This document shows positions 33,923 through 43,350 of a stretch of DNA of 64,000 bases, one piece after another. Numbering within the stretch: the stretch's first letter is position 1; each line of letters begins with the position of its first letter. Under the pieces are notes generated by a model. That model worked only from the letters and a program-made list of their open reading frames with translations. It was not told the DNA's origin and made no database searches. Made by a program: the position numbers and the translations under genes. The stretch is taken from the NCBI GenBank assembly GCA_036346355.1, contig JAYEVF010000026.1, positions 1,612,001 to 1,676,000 on the forward strand, written 5' to 3'. This DNA is from Rhipidocladum racemiflorum (taxonomy: Eukaryota > Streptophyta > Magnoliopsida > Poales > Poaceae).

Positions 33923-34033
33923 CTACTGTGGCTCCACAAACTCCTCCTCCAGAAAGTGCACATGTCCACGACCGCGTCCACGGCCTCTTCCTCTTCCCCT
34001 TCCACGACCACGGCCTCTGCCTAGGTTCTCCAT
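33923..34033 (-). pseudogene. Element A: gag N-terminus with Gly-Arg repeats
   Basis: Starting from the ATG at 34031-34033 (minus), the frame reads MENLGRGRGRG with about nine Gly-Arg pairs, then GHVHFLEEEFVEPQ. It runs into the TSD of B and continues at 30414. The ATG is preceded by TTTCAG, which could be a splice acceptor. The Gly-Arg tract is an RNA-binding-like motif. Confidence 0.72.
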
Positions 34034-34273
34034 CTGAAACACGGACAGCCAAAGCACAAGGAAAGAGGGAAAAGCAAAGATAAGGAGCGGGGTACTACAA
34101 CAGCCACAAGAACAAAAGCACACAACAGAAGGAAAACCAGCAAACTCTTAATAAATCAAAATAGTTTGATAACGATGGCTGGATCACAACGCCTAAGGCA
34201 CGATCCAGACCAACACAAGCAATTATTAATCGTTCTAATCAAAGAAAAACTAAGGCCCTCCCGGCTAGAACAT

Positions 34274-35098
34274 CTAGACGCTCGCGTCACTCTCGTAGAC
34301 ACGCGGGGACGGGTCCTCCTCCTCCTCGCTCCTGCTGCGGGAAGGTGTAGCTGCTGAAGAAGGTCCTGCTCCTCCAGGGGCAGCCAGGAAACTCAGAGAA
34401 ACCCCCAAAGGTGATTGGCAACGAACTGACTTGCGCGCGGTCTCCCCGAGTCTTAAGGCCTCGACAACGCTTGGCTGGCGAAGCATCTGGAGTCAATCCT
34501 CTCACCAGGAGATCCTCCGGGACTGGAACTGGTGCTACAGGCTGTGCCGCCTACACAGGGGCTGGTGGCGGAAGAAGCAATGTTCGAGCCTCCTTTAGCC
34601 GGGCGTATCTCTCTCTCGAAGCCGCCGCCAACCGGCCGGGTACACATCCTGGAGCTCGTGCGTAGGGCTGACGTACGCCTCGTCCTGGGCTTGGATGAGC
34701 GATCCCATATGCACGATCATCGGATCCCCTTCCGCATCCATACTGCGGAACCTGCTGTGGTATCTCCCTTCCTCATGGCACGAAAATAGGCGGTACGGTG
34801 AGGCCTCTAGTCTGTCGCTGTAGGTGCTGCCTAAGTGGATGATAGCCTACCTTGCCGCATCTTGCAGCGCATCTCCCATCTTCAGCCTCTCTGACGTGAA
34901 GTAGAAGGGACGATCGTCTGCCAGACTTCGACTCTTGGTGTGCACCAAAAGCCGCACCTTCCACGTGCTGTAGCCAAAGCTAGGCACGGAGGTACAGCGG
35001 TACTCTGGCCGGTGCGGAAACTCGAGCTCCTGAAGCATCAAGGACAGCTCCGCGCAGAAACCTCCAGCCAAAGCCGCGTAAATGGTGCAAGACGACAT
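34274..35098 (-). pseudogene. Element A: extra ORF upstream of gag (orf0-like)
   Basis: A minus-strand reading frame from the ATG at 35098 (MSSCTIYAALAGGFCAEL, then HRPEYRCTSVPSFGYSTWKV and DDRPFYFTSERLKMGDA). It crosses one TAG at 34847 and continues in frame (AIIHLGSTYSDRLEASPYRLF, RFRSMDAEGDPMIVHMG) until a stop near 34600. A shifted frame then ends with an acidic Ser-rich tail at 34274. It sits between the primer site and gag. I do not recognise a catalytic domain. An additional ORF upstream of gag has been reported for rice RIRE3-type gypsy elements, and this may be the same class. Confidence 0.6.
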
Positions 35099-35283
35099 CT
35101 ACAATTTTGAAACAAGTTGGGATTAGTAAACAATTTTAAACCACAGATAAGATAAGCTCAAGACACTAAGATAGGGGAGATAGAAGCAAAGGAACTTCAA
35201 ATTTTGTAAGTATATTTTTTTATGAAAATATTAGTCATTAAGGCTTTGCCATTCTAACAAGGTCACGACCTACAGTCGTCCAG

Positions 35284-35295
35284 GCTCTGATAACA
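35284..35295 (-). other. Primer-binding site of A (tRNA-iMet, one mismatch)
   Basis: The minus strand reads TGTTATCAGAGC, against the usual TGGTATCAGAGC, four bases from the LTR end at 35300. It fixes the orientation of A and identifies 35300 onward as its 5' LTR. The 35099-35283 stretch between it and the orf0-like ATG holds nothing else I can name. Confidence 0.8.
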
Positions 35296-35299
35296 CCGC

Positions 35300-35718
35300 T
35301 GTGAGACCCCGAATCAGCTATCTGAAATCTCCTGTGTATTTCTGTACTAGTCCCAGATCAGTAGCTAGTACACACAGTCAACAGTGATACGTCATTGCCG
35401 AACATAACAAAATTGTAACATAATAATAAAGTATGGGCCACATGGCCACTTATTACAATACTCGGTCATGAGACCGGAGACACGACAGCAGAAGCAAAAA
35501 CGACAAAAGGCGAAAACTAAAAACACCACAGGCGACGACAAGACACGCTACTAGCTATCTTGGCGATCTTCCTCGAATTCTACAGTGTAGAACTCACCGT
35601 CTTCAGCGGCGTCCTGGTAGCTCTCTGATGACAACAGTTAGGTAGCACATGAGTACAAAAGTACTCAGCAAGTCGAGGAAAGTATGCATATGTTGGGCTT
35701 GCCAAGGAAGGCTTAACA
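35300..35718 (-). repeat. Element A: 5' LTR, first segment
   Basis: Starts TGTGAGACCCCGAATCAGC and is interrupted by CACTA element F. The last three bases (ACA, 35716-35718) are the F target site. Confidence 0.82.
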
Positions 35719-35749
35719 CACTACTACAGAATGACACATTACTATCGCT

Positions 35750-36152
35750 TCATCTGTGTCGGTTCTAAACTTTTGACTTCAGAACCGATTGTGATAAGCA
35801 TATTCCATTTGGAAATCTTGGTAACAGGTTATCACAATCGGTTCTGAGAGAGAACCGATTGTGATACGATAATAATCCCAATCGGTTCTAGATAAGAACC
35901 GATTGTGATAATAATTTTATTATCACAATCGGTTTTTATCTAAAACCGATTGTAATAAGTAGGTATTAGCACAATCGGTTTTGGGAAGAAACCGATTGTC
36001 CCTGAAAGCATTGTGGTTATCACAATCAGTTCTTTTCCAGAACCGATTGTAATGAGAAGGTATTATCATAATCGGTTTTGGGAAGAAACCGATTGTGATG
36101 AGCACAGGGGTTATCACAATTAGTTCTTTTTCAGAACCGATTGTGATGATTT
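35750..36152. repeat. F: left subterminal palindromic repeats
   Basis: Eight units spaced about 45-50 bp, each of the form ATCACAATCGGTTCT, a 4-8 base centre, and the inverted arm AGAACCGATTGTGAT. Repeats of this kind bind the element's own TNPA-type protein in En/Spm. The first unit has a variant arm (CTGTGTCGGTTCT). Confidence 0.92.
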
Positions 36153-36758
36153 TTTCGCAACACCATTAGGTGCAACAAAGAACAGTTCATTACAAACATA
36201 GTTTTTGTGAGATCCTCCACTCACACATTTCCCCTTCAGGGAAGAAGAAAAAAACAAACTCCAACACAGCCCGCTCTGCTAGAATCCCAACACAGACCTC
36301 TTGTACCCTTCATTCATGCTTTAATATTTGTGCAAAACTTGTATTTTCGGACGATGAATGCGACTGATCTGCTAGAATCCCAACTCGCGGTTCAACTCTC
36401 GCATAATTTATATAGACACATGTAGTGATGCAAATTATATATAACATTATAGTAGCATGCATGCAAGAGATAATAATAATATATATACCATTCCACACAT
36501 TATACTTGTTTTTTTTTTATCAATAGGACATGAAACATTTTGACTTGGAACAATAGAACATTAGAAAGATACAATGCACAAAAATATAAAAGAGATTCAA
36601 AATAGTGTAAAGGCAAATTAATAGACTTCATCTCAAGACTAGGCCAACAACCCTAATATATTAAACAAGCTGTATTTCATTACAATATATCACCACATCC
36701 ATTGTTTATAATTAGTAAACATATAAAGGGGGACTGCATTACACCTAATATATTAAAT
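36153..36758. other. F: spacer downstream of the acidic gene
   Basis: AT-rich, no supported coding. GCTAGAATCCCAAC occurs twice (about 36280 and 36375). It is probably the 3' region of the minus-strand gene at 36759. Confidence 0.4.
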
Positions 36759-37227
36759 TTACGACTCGTGGCTCTGGCCCGAGTAACCCGAGTCAACCGA
36801 GTCATCCGAGTGACCCGAGTGACCCGAGTCGCTAGAGTCGCTAGAGTCGCTGGAGACTACGCGGACTAGTGATGGTTCATCCTCAGATGATGAACCCGAT
36901 CTAGACGACGCGCCGGTCCCTATGGTGATCGGCGCGTAGTACTCCGCCTCCTCCTCCTCCTCCTCGTCGTCGTCCCCCTCGTAGTCGTCGTCGTCCTCCT
37001 CCTCGTCGTCGTCGTCGTCATCTTTGGGGCGCTTCCTGCTGCCTTTGGAGGCGCCTGGATGGGGTGAGGCGCCGGGAGGGACGACGGGAGACAGGTGGGG
37101 CGCTGGCGCCACGCCGGAGTGAGGCGCCGGAGGCTGAGGCGAAGCCGCCGGCCGGCGGCGGTGGAGGATCGTACGGTGAGTCCACCGTGGAGTCAGACCT
37201 TGCCGGAGAAGGAGGGGGCGCTGCCAT
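36759..37227 (-). CDS. F: acidic, Ser/Asp-rich protein of unknown function
   Basis: Minus-strand coding from an ATG at 37227 (MAAPPPSPARSDSTVDSP, Pro/Arg-rich), shifting frame near 37110 into KGSRKRPKDDDDDD, a long Asp/Glu run, YYAPITIGTG, then a Ser/Asp/Gly tail built from 9-bp units (DSSDS, GHSGHS, DSGYSG) to the stop at 36759. KRPK could be a nuclear signal. The single frame change may be a mutation or an unseen intron. Codon GC is much higher than in its surroundings. I do not recognise the family. It may be a captured or element-specific gene. Confidence 0.5.
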
Positions 37228-37450
37228 TGCTGCGGTCGAAAGGAGAAGTCAGACCTTGCAGAGAAGAAAGGAGCTACATGAAAGAGTAGAAAGGAGCTAT
37301 ATGCATGGAGAGCTATATGAAAGAGAAGAATGGAGCCATTGCTGCCATTGCCGGAGGAGTCAGACCTTGTAGCAGAGAAGAAAACGCGATCAGACCTTGC
37401 CGGAGGAATGGAACGCGGTCAGACCTTGCCTGAGTACTACCGATGATCAG
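37185..37450. repeat. F: imperfect repeats of GTCAGACCTTGC
   Basis: Five copies of (G/A)TCAGACCTTGC, at about 37190, 37247, 37361, 37400 and 37420, mixed with AAAGGAGCTA(C/T)ATG repeats. They lie upstream of the acidic minus-strand gene. Confidence 0.6.
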
Positions 37451-37529
37451 AAAGGAGCTATTTGAAAGGAGTTATATGCATGTTTGAACGGTCAAATTAA
37501 CGGGGAAGCCGAGGGGGTCGATTAATATC

Positions 37530-37740
37530 CATGTCGGTTCATATCCCGAACCGACTGTGTTGACTGGAGTTATTGCAGTCGGTTCTTCTTGAGAACCGAC
37601 ACAGATACATTATCTGTGTCGGTTCTATAAAGAAACCGACAGTGTTGAGAATCAAATTATCACAGTCGGTTTTACATATAAGCGACGGTGATAACTAATT
37701 AATCACAAACGGTTCTTCTATAGAACCGATTGTGATGAGG
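37530..37740. repeat. F: internal palindromic repeat cluster, left
   Basis: Five units related to the subterminal repeats, with mixed arms (CAGTCGGTTCT, CTGTGTCGGTTCT, AGAACCGATTGTGATG). They lie just upstream of the TNP2 leader. Confidence 0.88.
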
Positions 37741-38683
37741 CTCGTTAGGTTTTATATATACCGTCTGGACTCGAGAATGAACTTATTAACTGTCGTCGAG
37801 TTAGTTCGCTAGGTGATTTCTCTATTTTCCAGCCTATCTTACCTGTGGCTTTATTCAAAAGGTGGGTCCGATTCCTTCGAATCCCTTCAATGTTGTATTA
37901 ACGTACATTATTTGATTTTGATTTGGTCTCATTAGCAGAGTGTATGGTGGAGGAGATCGGTGCGTTGAAGGTCTCCGTTAATTGAAACCCTAGCTAGCTT
38001 GATCAGAGCTAGATTTCCTCGCTTGTGGTTTTCCTCGAAAGGTGACCAGCATTAATTCTTAGAAATCTCTTCAATATTGCGGAGGGACTTAAATTAATTT
38101 TTTTATTTGGTGAATGTGTACATTACATGTCATAATTGTTTTAATATAATTAATATGATCAATTATATATAATAGTTAATTAGGTCACAGAACCTATGCG
38201 TCTCCGTTCGAGGGTGCTTGTTTATAAGTATGCTAAAATGGCATATTTATAAATAAGCGATCTCGAATTGTCCACGTTTTTGATTAGCTGAGGATATGTG
38301 GCTCGGGCAAGTTCTTGTTGTTGTACAAACTGTAGTGAAAGTTTCGGTAGCATCTCCCTAGCAGTGTTCTCCGAATACACATCCTCTTGACATGTTGTCG
38401 ATACGTGTATTTGGAGAACAATGAGATGTCTTTGCCAAATTTTCTAAAGTTTGTACAACATCTTAATTAGGAACTTGCTCGAACCACATATCCTCGAATG
38501 GGATTAGGACCTAACCTACTTAGAGATTAGGAGTCATCGTTGGTACGCACGCATTTACTTAGTCGGCCTACGGTATATACGTTTCTTTAAGATCATTCAA
38601 CAAAAACTTTGTTTTCGGTTCAACCCTTCTTTTATTTCATTGATTAGGGCATTATTAATTTATTGTTTGCGGTTTACTTGTAG
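37741..38683 (+). promoter_or_regulatory. F: promoter and leader of the TNP2 gene
   Basis: TATATATA at 37753-37760 is a candidate TATA box. The following 0.9 kb is non-coding, contains the two hairpins described separately, and ends in TTTACTTGTAG directly before the ATG at 38684, which looks like a splice acceptor of a leader intron. Confidence 0.5.
38216..38495 (+). other. F: two hairpins in the TNP2 leader
   Basis: A small hairpin at 38216-38258 (arms GCTTGTTTATAAGTATGC and GCATATTTATAAATAAGC). A long imperfect hairpin follows at 38290-38495 with outer arms GAGGATATGTGGCTCGGGCA and its near complement. The block is repeated at 42900-43275. Confidence 0.8.
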
Positions 38684-41600
38684 ATGGACCGTGAAGAATG
38701 GATGTATCACAAAAGCCTTGTGAGTGCCGAATTTCGAGGGGAGTTAAGGAGTTCATAAGAATTGCGAGAAGAAGATATGGTTATGAGGGGTGTAAAGTTC
38801 ATATATTGTCCTTGTATTGATTGCACCAATCTCAGGAGATTTAACAACTCAGCTCAAATTGAAGGGCATTTGATTCGACGTGGCTTCGTGAGGAATTACA
38901 CGTGTTGGATCCATCATGGGGAGATAGGTAGTACCTCTGTGCTACGCAACGAAGACATGCTGGAAGCCGATCACGACTCGGAGCGTGATATGTTTGATGA
39001 CGATAATTTAGATCAAATGTTGCGGGATGTGGAGGTAAATTACACGGACAGAGAGTTCGAAAAATTTAAAAGCTTGATGGATGACGATGCCAAACCATTA
39101 TTTTCCGGTTGCAAAGGGGAATACACCAAGTTGGGTTCGGTCCTTGCATTGTTTGAGCTGAAGGCAAAACACCGTTGGACAGATACAAGTTTCAATGCAC
39201 TTTTAATACTTCTATCGGATATGCTTCCAGAGGGAAACGAGTTGCCAACAAGTATTTATGAAGCGAAGAAGCTATTATGTCCCATGGGAATGGAAATAGA
39301 AAGGATACATGCATGTCCAAATGATTGCATACTATACCGCAACGTCCATAAGGAATCACAAGATTTGTCCAGTTTGTGGTGTACCCCGATACAAACAAAA
39401 TGAGAAGCGTAATGACAAGAAGCGTAAGAACCGAATTGACGACGGTGAAGATGTGAAAAAAGGGGCACCAGCCAAGGTGTTGTGGTATTTTCCCATCATT
39501 CCCCGTTTAGAGCGGTTATTTGCAAATCCTAAAGAGGCAAAATTGTTGCATTGGCATTATGAATCTCGAAAGGAAGATGGCAAGTTGAGACACCCCGCTG
39601 ATTCGGCTCAATGGAGAAACATTAATTGGCAACATGAGGAGTTTGGTGCCGAGATGAGGAACATAAGATTTGGATTGAGTACGGATGGTATGAATCCGTT
39701 TGGTAATATGAGCAGTCGACACAAGATTTCTGGCCGCTTTTGTTGTGTATCTACAATTTGCCTCCTTGGTTATGCATGAAGCGGAAGTATATCATGATGT
39801 CGTTGCTAATCTCAGGACCCAAACAGCCGGGTAATGATATTGATGTGTACCTATCACCACTAATTGAGGATTTGGTAAAATTGTGGAATGTGGGGGTTGA
39901 GGTGTGGGATGCATACAAAAGGGAGAACTTCACCCTACGAGCTATGATATTTTGCACCATAAATGATTTTCCAGCCCTTGGTAATTTGGCGGGCTATAGC
40001 ACGAAGGGAGTCAAAGCTTGTCCAATTTGTGAAGAGGACACTGATAGCTTGTGGCTACCGAATTCGAGGAAAACGGTGTACATGGGTCACCGAAGGTTTC
40101 TACCCTGAAGTCATCGATATCGTAAGATGGATGACAAATTTGATGGAAAGAGGGAAGTTCGTGCAGCCCCAGCCCTATGACCGGAAGGCAAGTATATTCA
40201 CGCCAGTAGAGGATATCGATGTTCAAGATGGTAAGAGCCAGTAAATCTATTCGCCCTAGGACCATTTGGAAAAAGAGGTCGATATTTTGGGACTTACCAT
40301 ATTGGAAGGAGTTAGATGTCCGTCAATGTATTGATGTCATGCACGTTGAGAAAAATGTTTGTGATAATTTGGTAGGCATCCTGCTGAACATACCTGGGAA
40401 GACCAAGGATGGTGTGAATGCTCGCCGCGATATGACCTACATGGGGATCAGGCCCAAGCTTGAAGTGATGGAGGAGGATGGAAAAGGGTCGTACATCCCC
40501 GCTGCATGCTACACCTTATCCAAGAAAGAGAAAGAAGACCTCTGCAAGTGTCTCCACGATATTAAAGTTCCATCGGGCTACTCCGCAAACATTAAGAAGC
40601 TTGTGTCTATGGATGATTTGAAGTTGATCGGTATGAAGTCCCACGACTGTCATGTCTTGATGACCCAAATGCTCCCTGTTGCAATCGTAAATATCCTACC
40701 AGATGACGCCAGGTTGGCAATCACGAAGCTATGCTATTTCTTCAATGCGATTTCATGCAAGGTTATTGATCCCGATATCTTTGGACAACTTACAGTGAGG
40801 TGGTGCACTCTTTGTCGCCTTGAGATGCATTTCCGTCGTTCTTCGACGTCATGGTCCACCTCGTTGTTCACCTTGTTAGAGAGATTAAGATTTGTGGACC
40901 CGCATTCCTGCGTTACATGTATCCGTTCGAGAGGTACATGGGTATATTAAAGTCATACGTGAGGAATAGGTCAAAGCCTGAGGGTAGTATTATTGAAGGT
41001 TATGGGACTGAAGAGGTTATTGAGTTCTGTGTGGACTACCTAGGTAAAAGACAACCGATTGGTGTTCCTATATCTTGTCATGAGCGCAGACTTGGTGGCA
41101 AAGGAACCATTGGGTCAAATCTAATGAGCCCACAATTTGATATGTACTGTAAAGCGCATTTCACAGTCTTGCAACACAGCGCAGAAGTTCATCCATACAT
41201 CCAACAGCACAAGTTGATATTACGGGAAGAGAATCCACTTATGGATGAGCTTTCCATCACACGAGAACACAACGATCGATTCCTCACATGGTTCAAAGAA
41301 AAGGTGAAGGTCTCCGTTAGTACCGAGGATGTCAAATGGTTGGTCGACGGACCAAGATTTAATATCTGAGACATGGCAAGGTTACGATATTAATGGCTAC
41401 ACATTTTATACGAAAGTCAAGATGCAAAGAGTACAAAGGTAAAACAAAGTGGTGTGAGCATAGATGCTTTGTCCGATGATCACTCAATTAGAGGATCGCC
41501 AATCGCAATGAATCTGTTACTACGGGATGATCAAGAAATATGGGAGCTCGACTACGGAATATACCAAGTTCCATTGTTCCGATGTAAGTGGGTGAGACTT

Positions 41601-41894
41601 CCTCACGGAGTTAAGGTCGACAAGACAGGTTTTACACTTGTTGATCTGAATAGACTGGCCTACAGAGATGAACCGTTCGTCCTCGCAAAGCAAGCAACTC
41701 AAGTTTTCTACGTGCGTGATCTGGCCAATCCGAGGTTGCACGTCGTACTTCATGGCAAGAGGAGGATTGTTGGAGTTGAAAATGTCGTAGATGAAGAAGA
41801 GTACAACCAATTTGATGAAACACCTCCGTTTGCAGATGGGGCATGTCTTAGCAAAGGATTTACGGCACACATGGAACACATTACATGCGTGTAG
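38684..41894 (+). pseudogene. F: TNP2-type CACTA transposase
   Basis: From the ATG at 38684 (MDREEWMYHKSLVSAEFRG, a Transpos_assoc start) through CPCIDCTNLRRF (zinc-like), GYTNWIWHGE-like sequence, NALLILLSDMLPEGNELP, KICPVCGVPRYK, LSTDGMNPFGN (catalytic region), CLCIYNLPPW-like sequence, MIFCTINDFPALGNLAGYSTKG and CPICEEDT (Transposase_21). It continues with DVMHVEKNVCDNLVG, KSHDCHVLMTQMLPVA and MVHLVVHLVREIKICGP (DUF4218) and ends with RCKWVRLPHGV and FVLAKQATQVFYV (DUF4216). At least five frame changes (near 38735, 38775, 39340, 39750, 40100-40250, 40830) break it. It would bind the element ends and excise it. Confidence 0.9.
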
Positions 41895-42075
41895 ATCATC
41901 AAGAAGGGTTGTATTTTAAATAAAATTAGTTGTAAGAATTCCCTGTATAATGTAGCATTTTGTAGAATATATATGTCAAATGGATCTTATAGTATAGCAA
42001 ATTTGAAAAAGATTTGACTTTTCGACTCTTTTGAATGAAGACTCTGTTTTAAAAAAAATTAGAAATTGGATCACA
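41895..42075 (+). other. F: 3' region of the TNP2 gene
   Basis: AT-rich and non-coding. AATAAAATTAG near 41920 could serve as a poly(A) signal. Confidence 0.4.
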
Positions 42076-42243
42076 GTCATCACAATCGGTTCTTTAGGAA
42101 ACCGACACAGATAGTATAATTGCGATCGGTTCTTTTAAAGAACCGACACGGATACTCCACATATTGCGATCAGTTTTTATATAGAACCGACACATATACT
42201 CCACAAATTGCGATCAGTTTTTATATAGAACCGACCGTGATAA
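42076..42243. repeat. F: internal palindromic repeat cluster, right
   Basis: Four units (ATCACAATCGG or TTGCGATCGGTT arms with AGAACCGACAC partners) directly downstream of the TNP2 gene. With 37530-37740 they bracket that gene. Confidence 0.88.
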
Positions 42244-43350
42244 AACCCAGAGCATTTTCATTTCGGCGCGCACACTCAGTTCATTTCGGCGCGCCTCCCC
42301 CTCTGGGTCCTCCCCCCCGGCGCCTCCCCCTCCGGCTCCTCCCCCCCCATCGGCGCGTCCCCCATCGGCTCCTCCCCCATTGCCGACTCGGTTCGGCGCA
42401 CTGTAAGATGCATTTCGGACTGTGGGCTGTAATTGGTTGTAAATAGCTCGATGATGATTGCTTTTGAATGAGGCTTGATTAATCTGATCATTAAAGGAAC
42501 TTGCTAGACCTAGAACAACACCGCTCTTAGTGACAATTTGGTGCCACTTGCTCTTAATGCATTGTTCTAGGGTCAGAGCAGTGCTGTGCTTATTCCTTTA
42601 TGCTCTTAGCTGACAATTTGGTGGCACTTGCTCTTAATGCATTGTGGTAGGGTTAGGTTAGTGCTATATTCATTCTGTGCTATCTTTGTACTTGTTGTTT
42701 TCTCGTATAGAGCAAAGGCTGTTCTAGGTTGTAATCCTGAAATTTTTAGATGTAATAGCCGGTGATATATTGGCCATCTAGAAGTTGGACGGCTAATTAA
42801 TTTAGCAACCCTTCTATAGCAATCGAGAGCAATCCATCATTGCAATTTGAAACTTGTAACACATGCTATATTATCGCACTTTATTATCGAGTTTAGTTGC
42901 GTAACCTATGCGTCTCCCGTTCGAGGGTGCTTGTTTATAAGTATGCTAAAATGGCATATTTATAAATAAGCGGTCTCAGTGTCCACGTTTTGGACAGTTC
43001 GAGGATATGTGGCTCGGGCAAGTTCCTAAGCTGTTGTACAAACTCTAGAGAATGTTTCGGCAGCATCTCCCTAATGTTCTTCGAATACACACCCTCTTGA
43101 CCTGTTGTCGAGATGTGTATTTGGGGAACAAATGAAGATCTTTGCCAAATTTTCTCTAGAGTTGTACAATAGCTTAGGAACTTGCTCAACCACATATCCT
43201 CGAATGGGATTAGGACCTAACCTAATTAGAGATTAAGAGTCATCGTTGGTACGCACGCATTTAGTCGGTCTCTGAGATAGACATGTGAATTGCTTTCTAT
43301 TGTGTGAAATTTGAATTGCTTCCTCTCATGAAGTTTAGGTTTGACATATA
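42244..43350 (+). promoter_or_regulatory. F: promoter and leader of the second gene
   Basis: A C-rich stretch with repeated TCGGCGCG motifs (42260-42390) is followed by an imperfect tandem duplication (about 80 bp, 42520-42680, unit containing GACAATTTGGTG and CACTTGCTCTTAATGCATTG). The second copy of the hairpin block follows at 42900-43275. No coding is supported. Confidence 0.5.
42929..43204 (+). other. F: second copy of the two-hairpin block
   Basis: Small hairpin at 42929-42971 and long hairpin at 42998-43204. The long hairpin folds arm on arm for about 100 bp with few mismatches (outer arms TTCGAGGATATGTGG and CCACATATCCTCGAA) and almost no loop. The sequence matches 38180-38580 closely. 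Confidence 0.85.

Noticed and set aside
35750..36152. Regular palindromic repeats resembling a CRISPR array
   Set aside because: The repeats are palindromes with variable centres, occur at both ends and inside a CACTA element with TSDs, and the DNA is plant nuclear. They are transposase-binding subterminal repeats.
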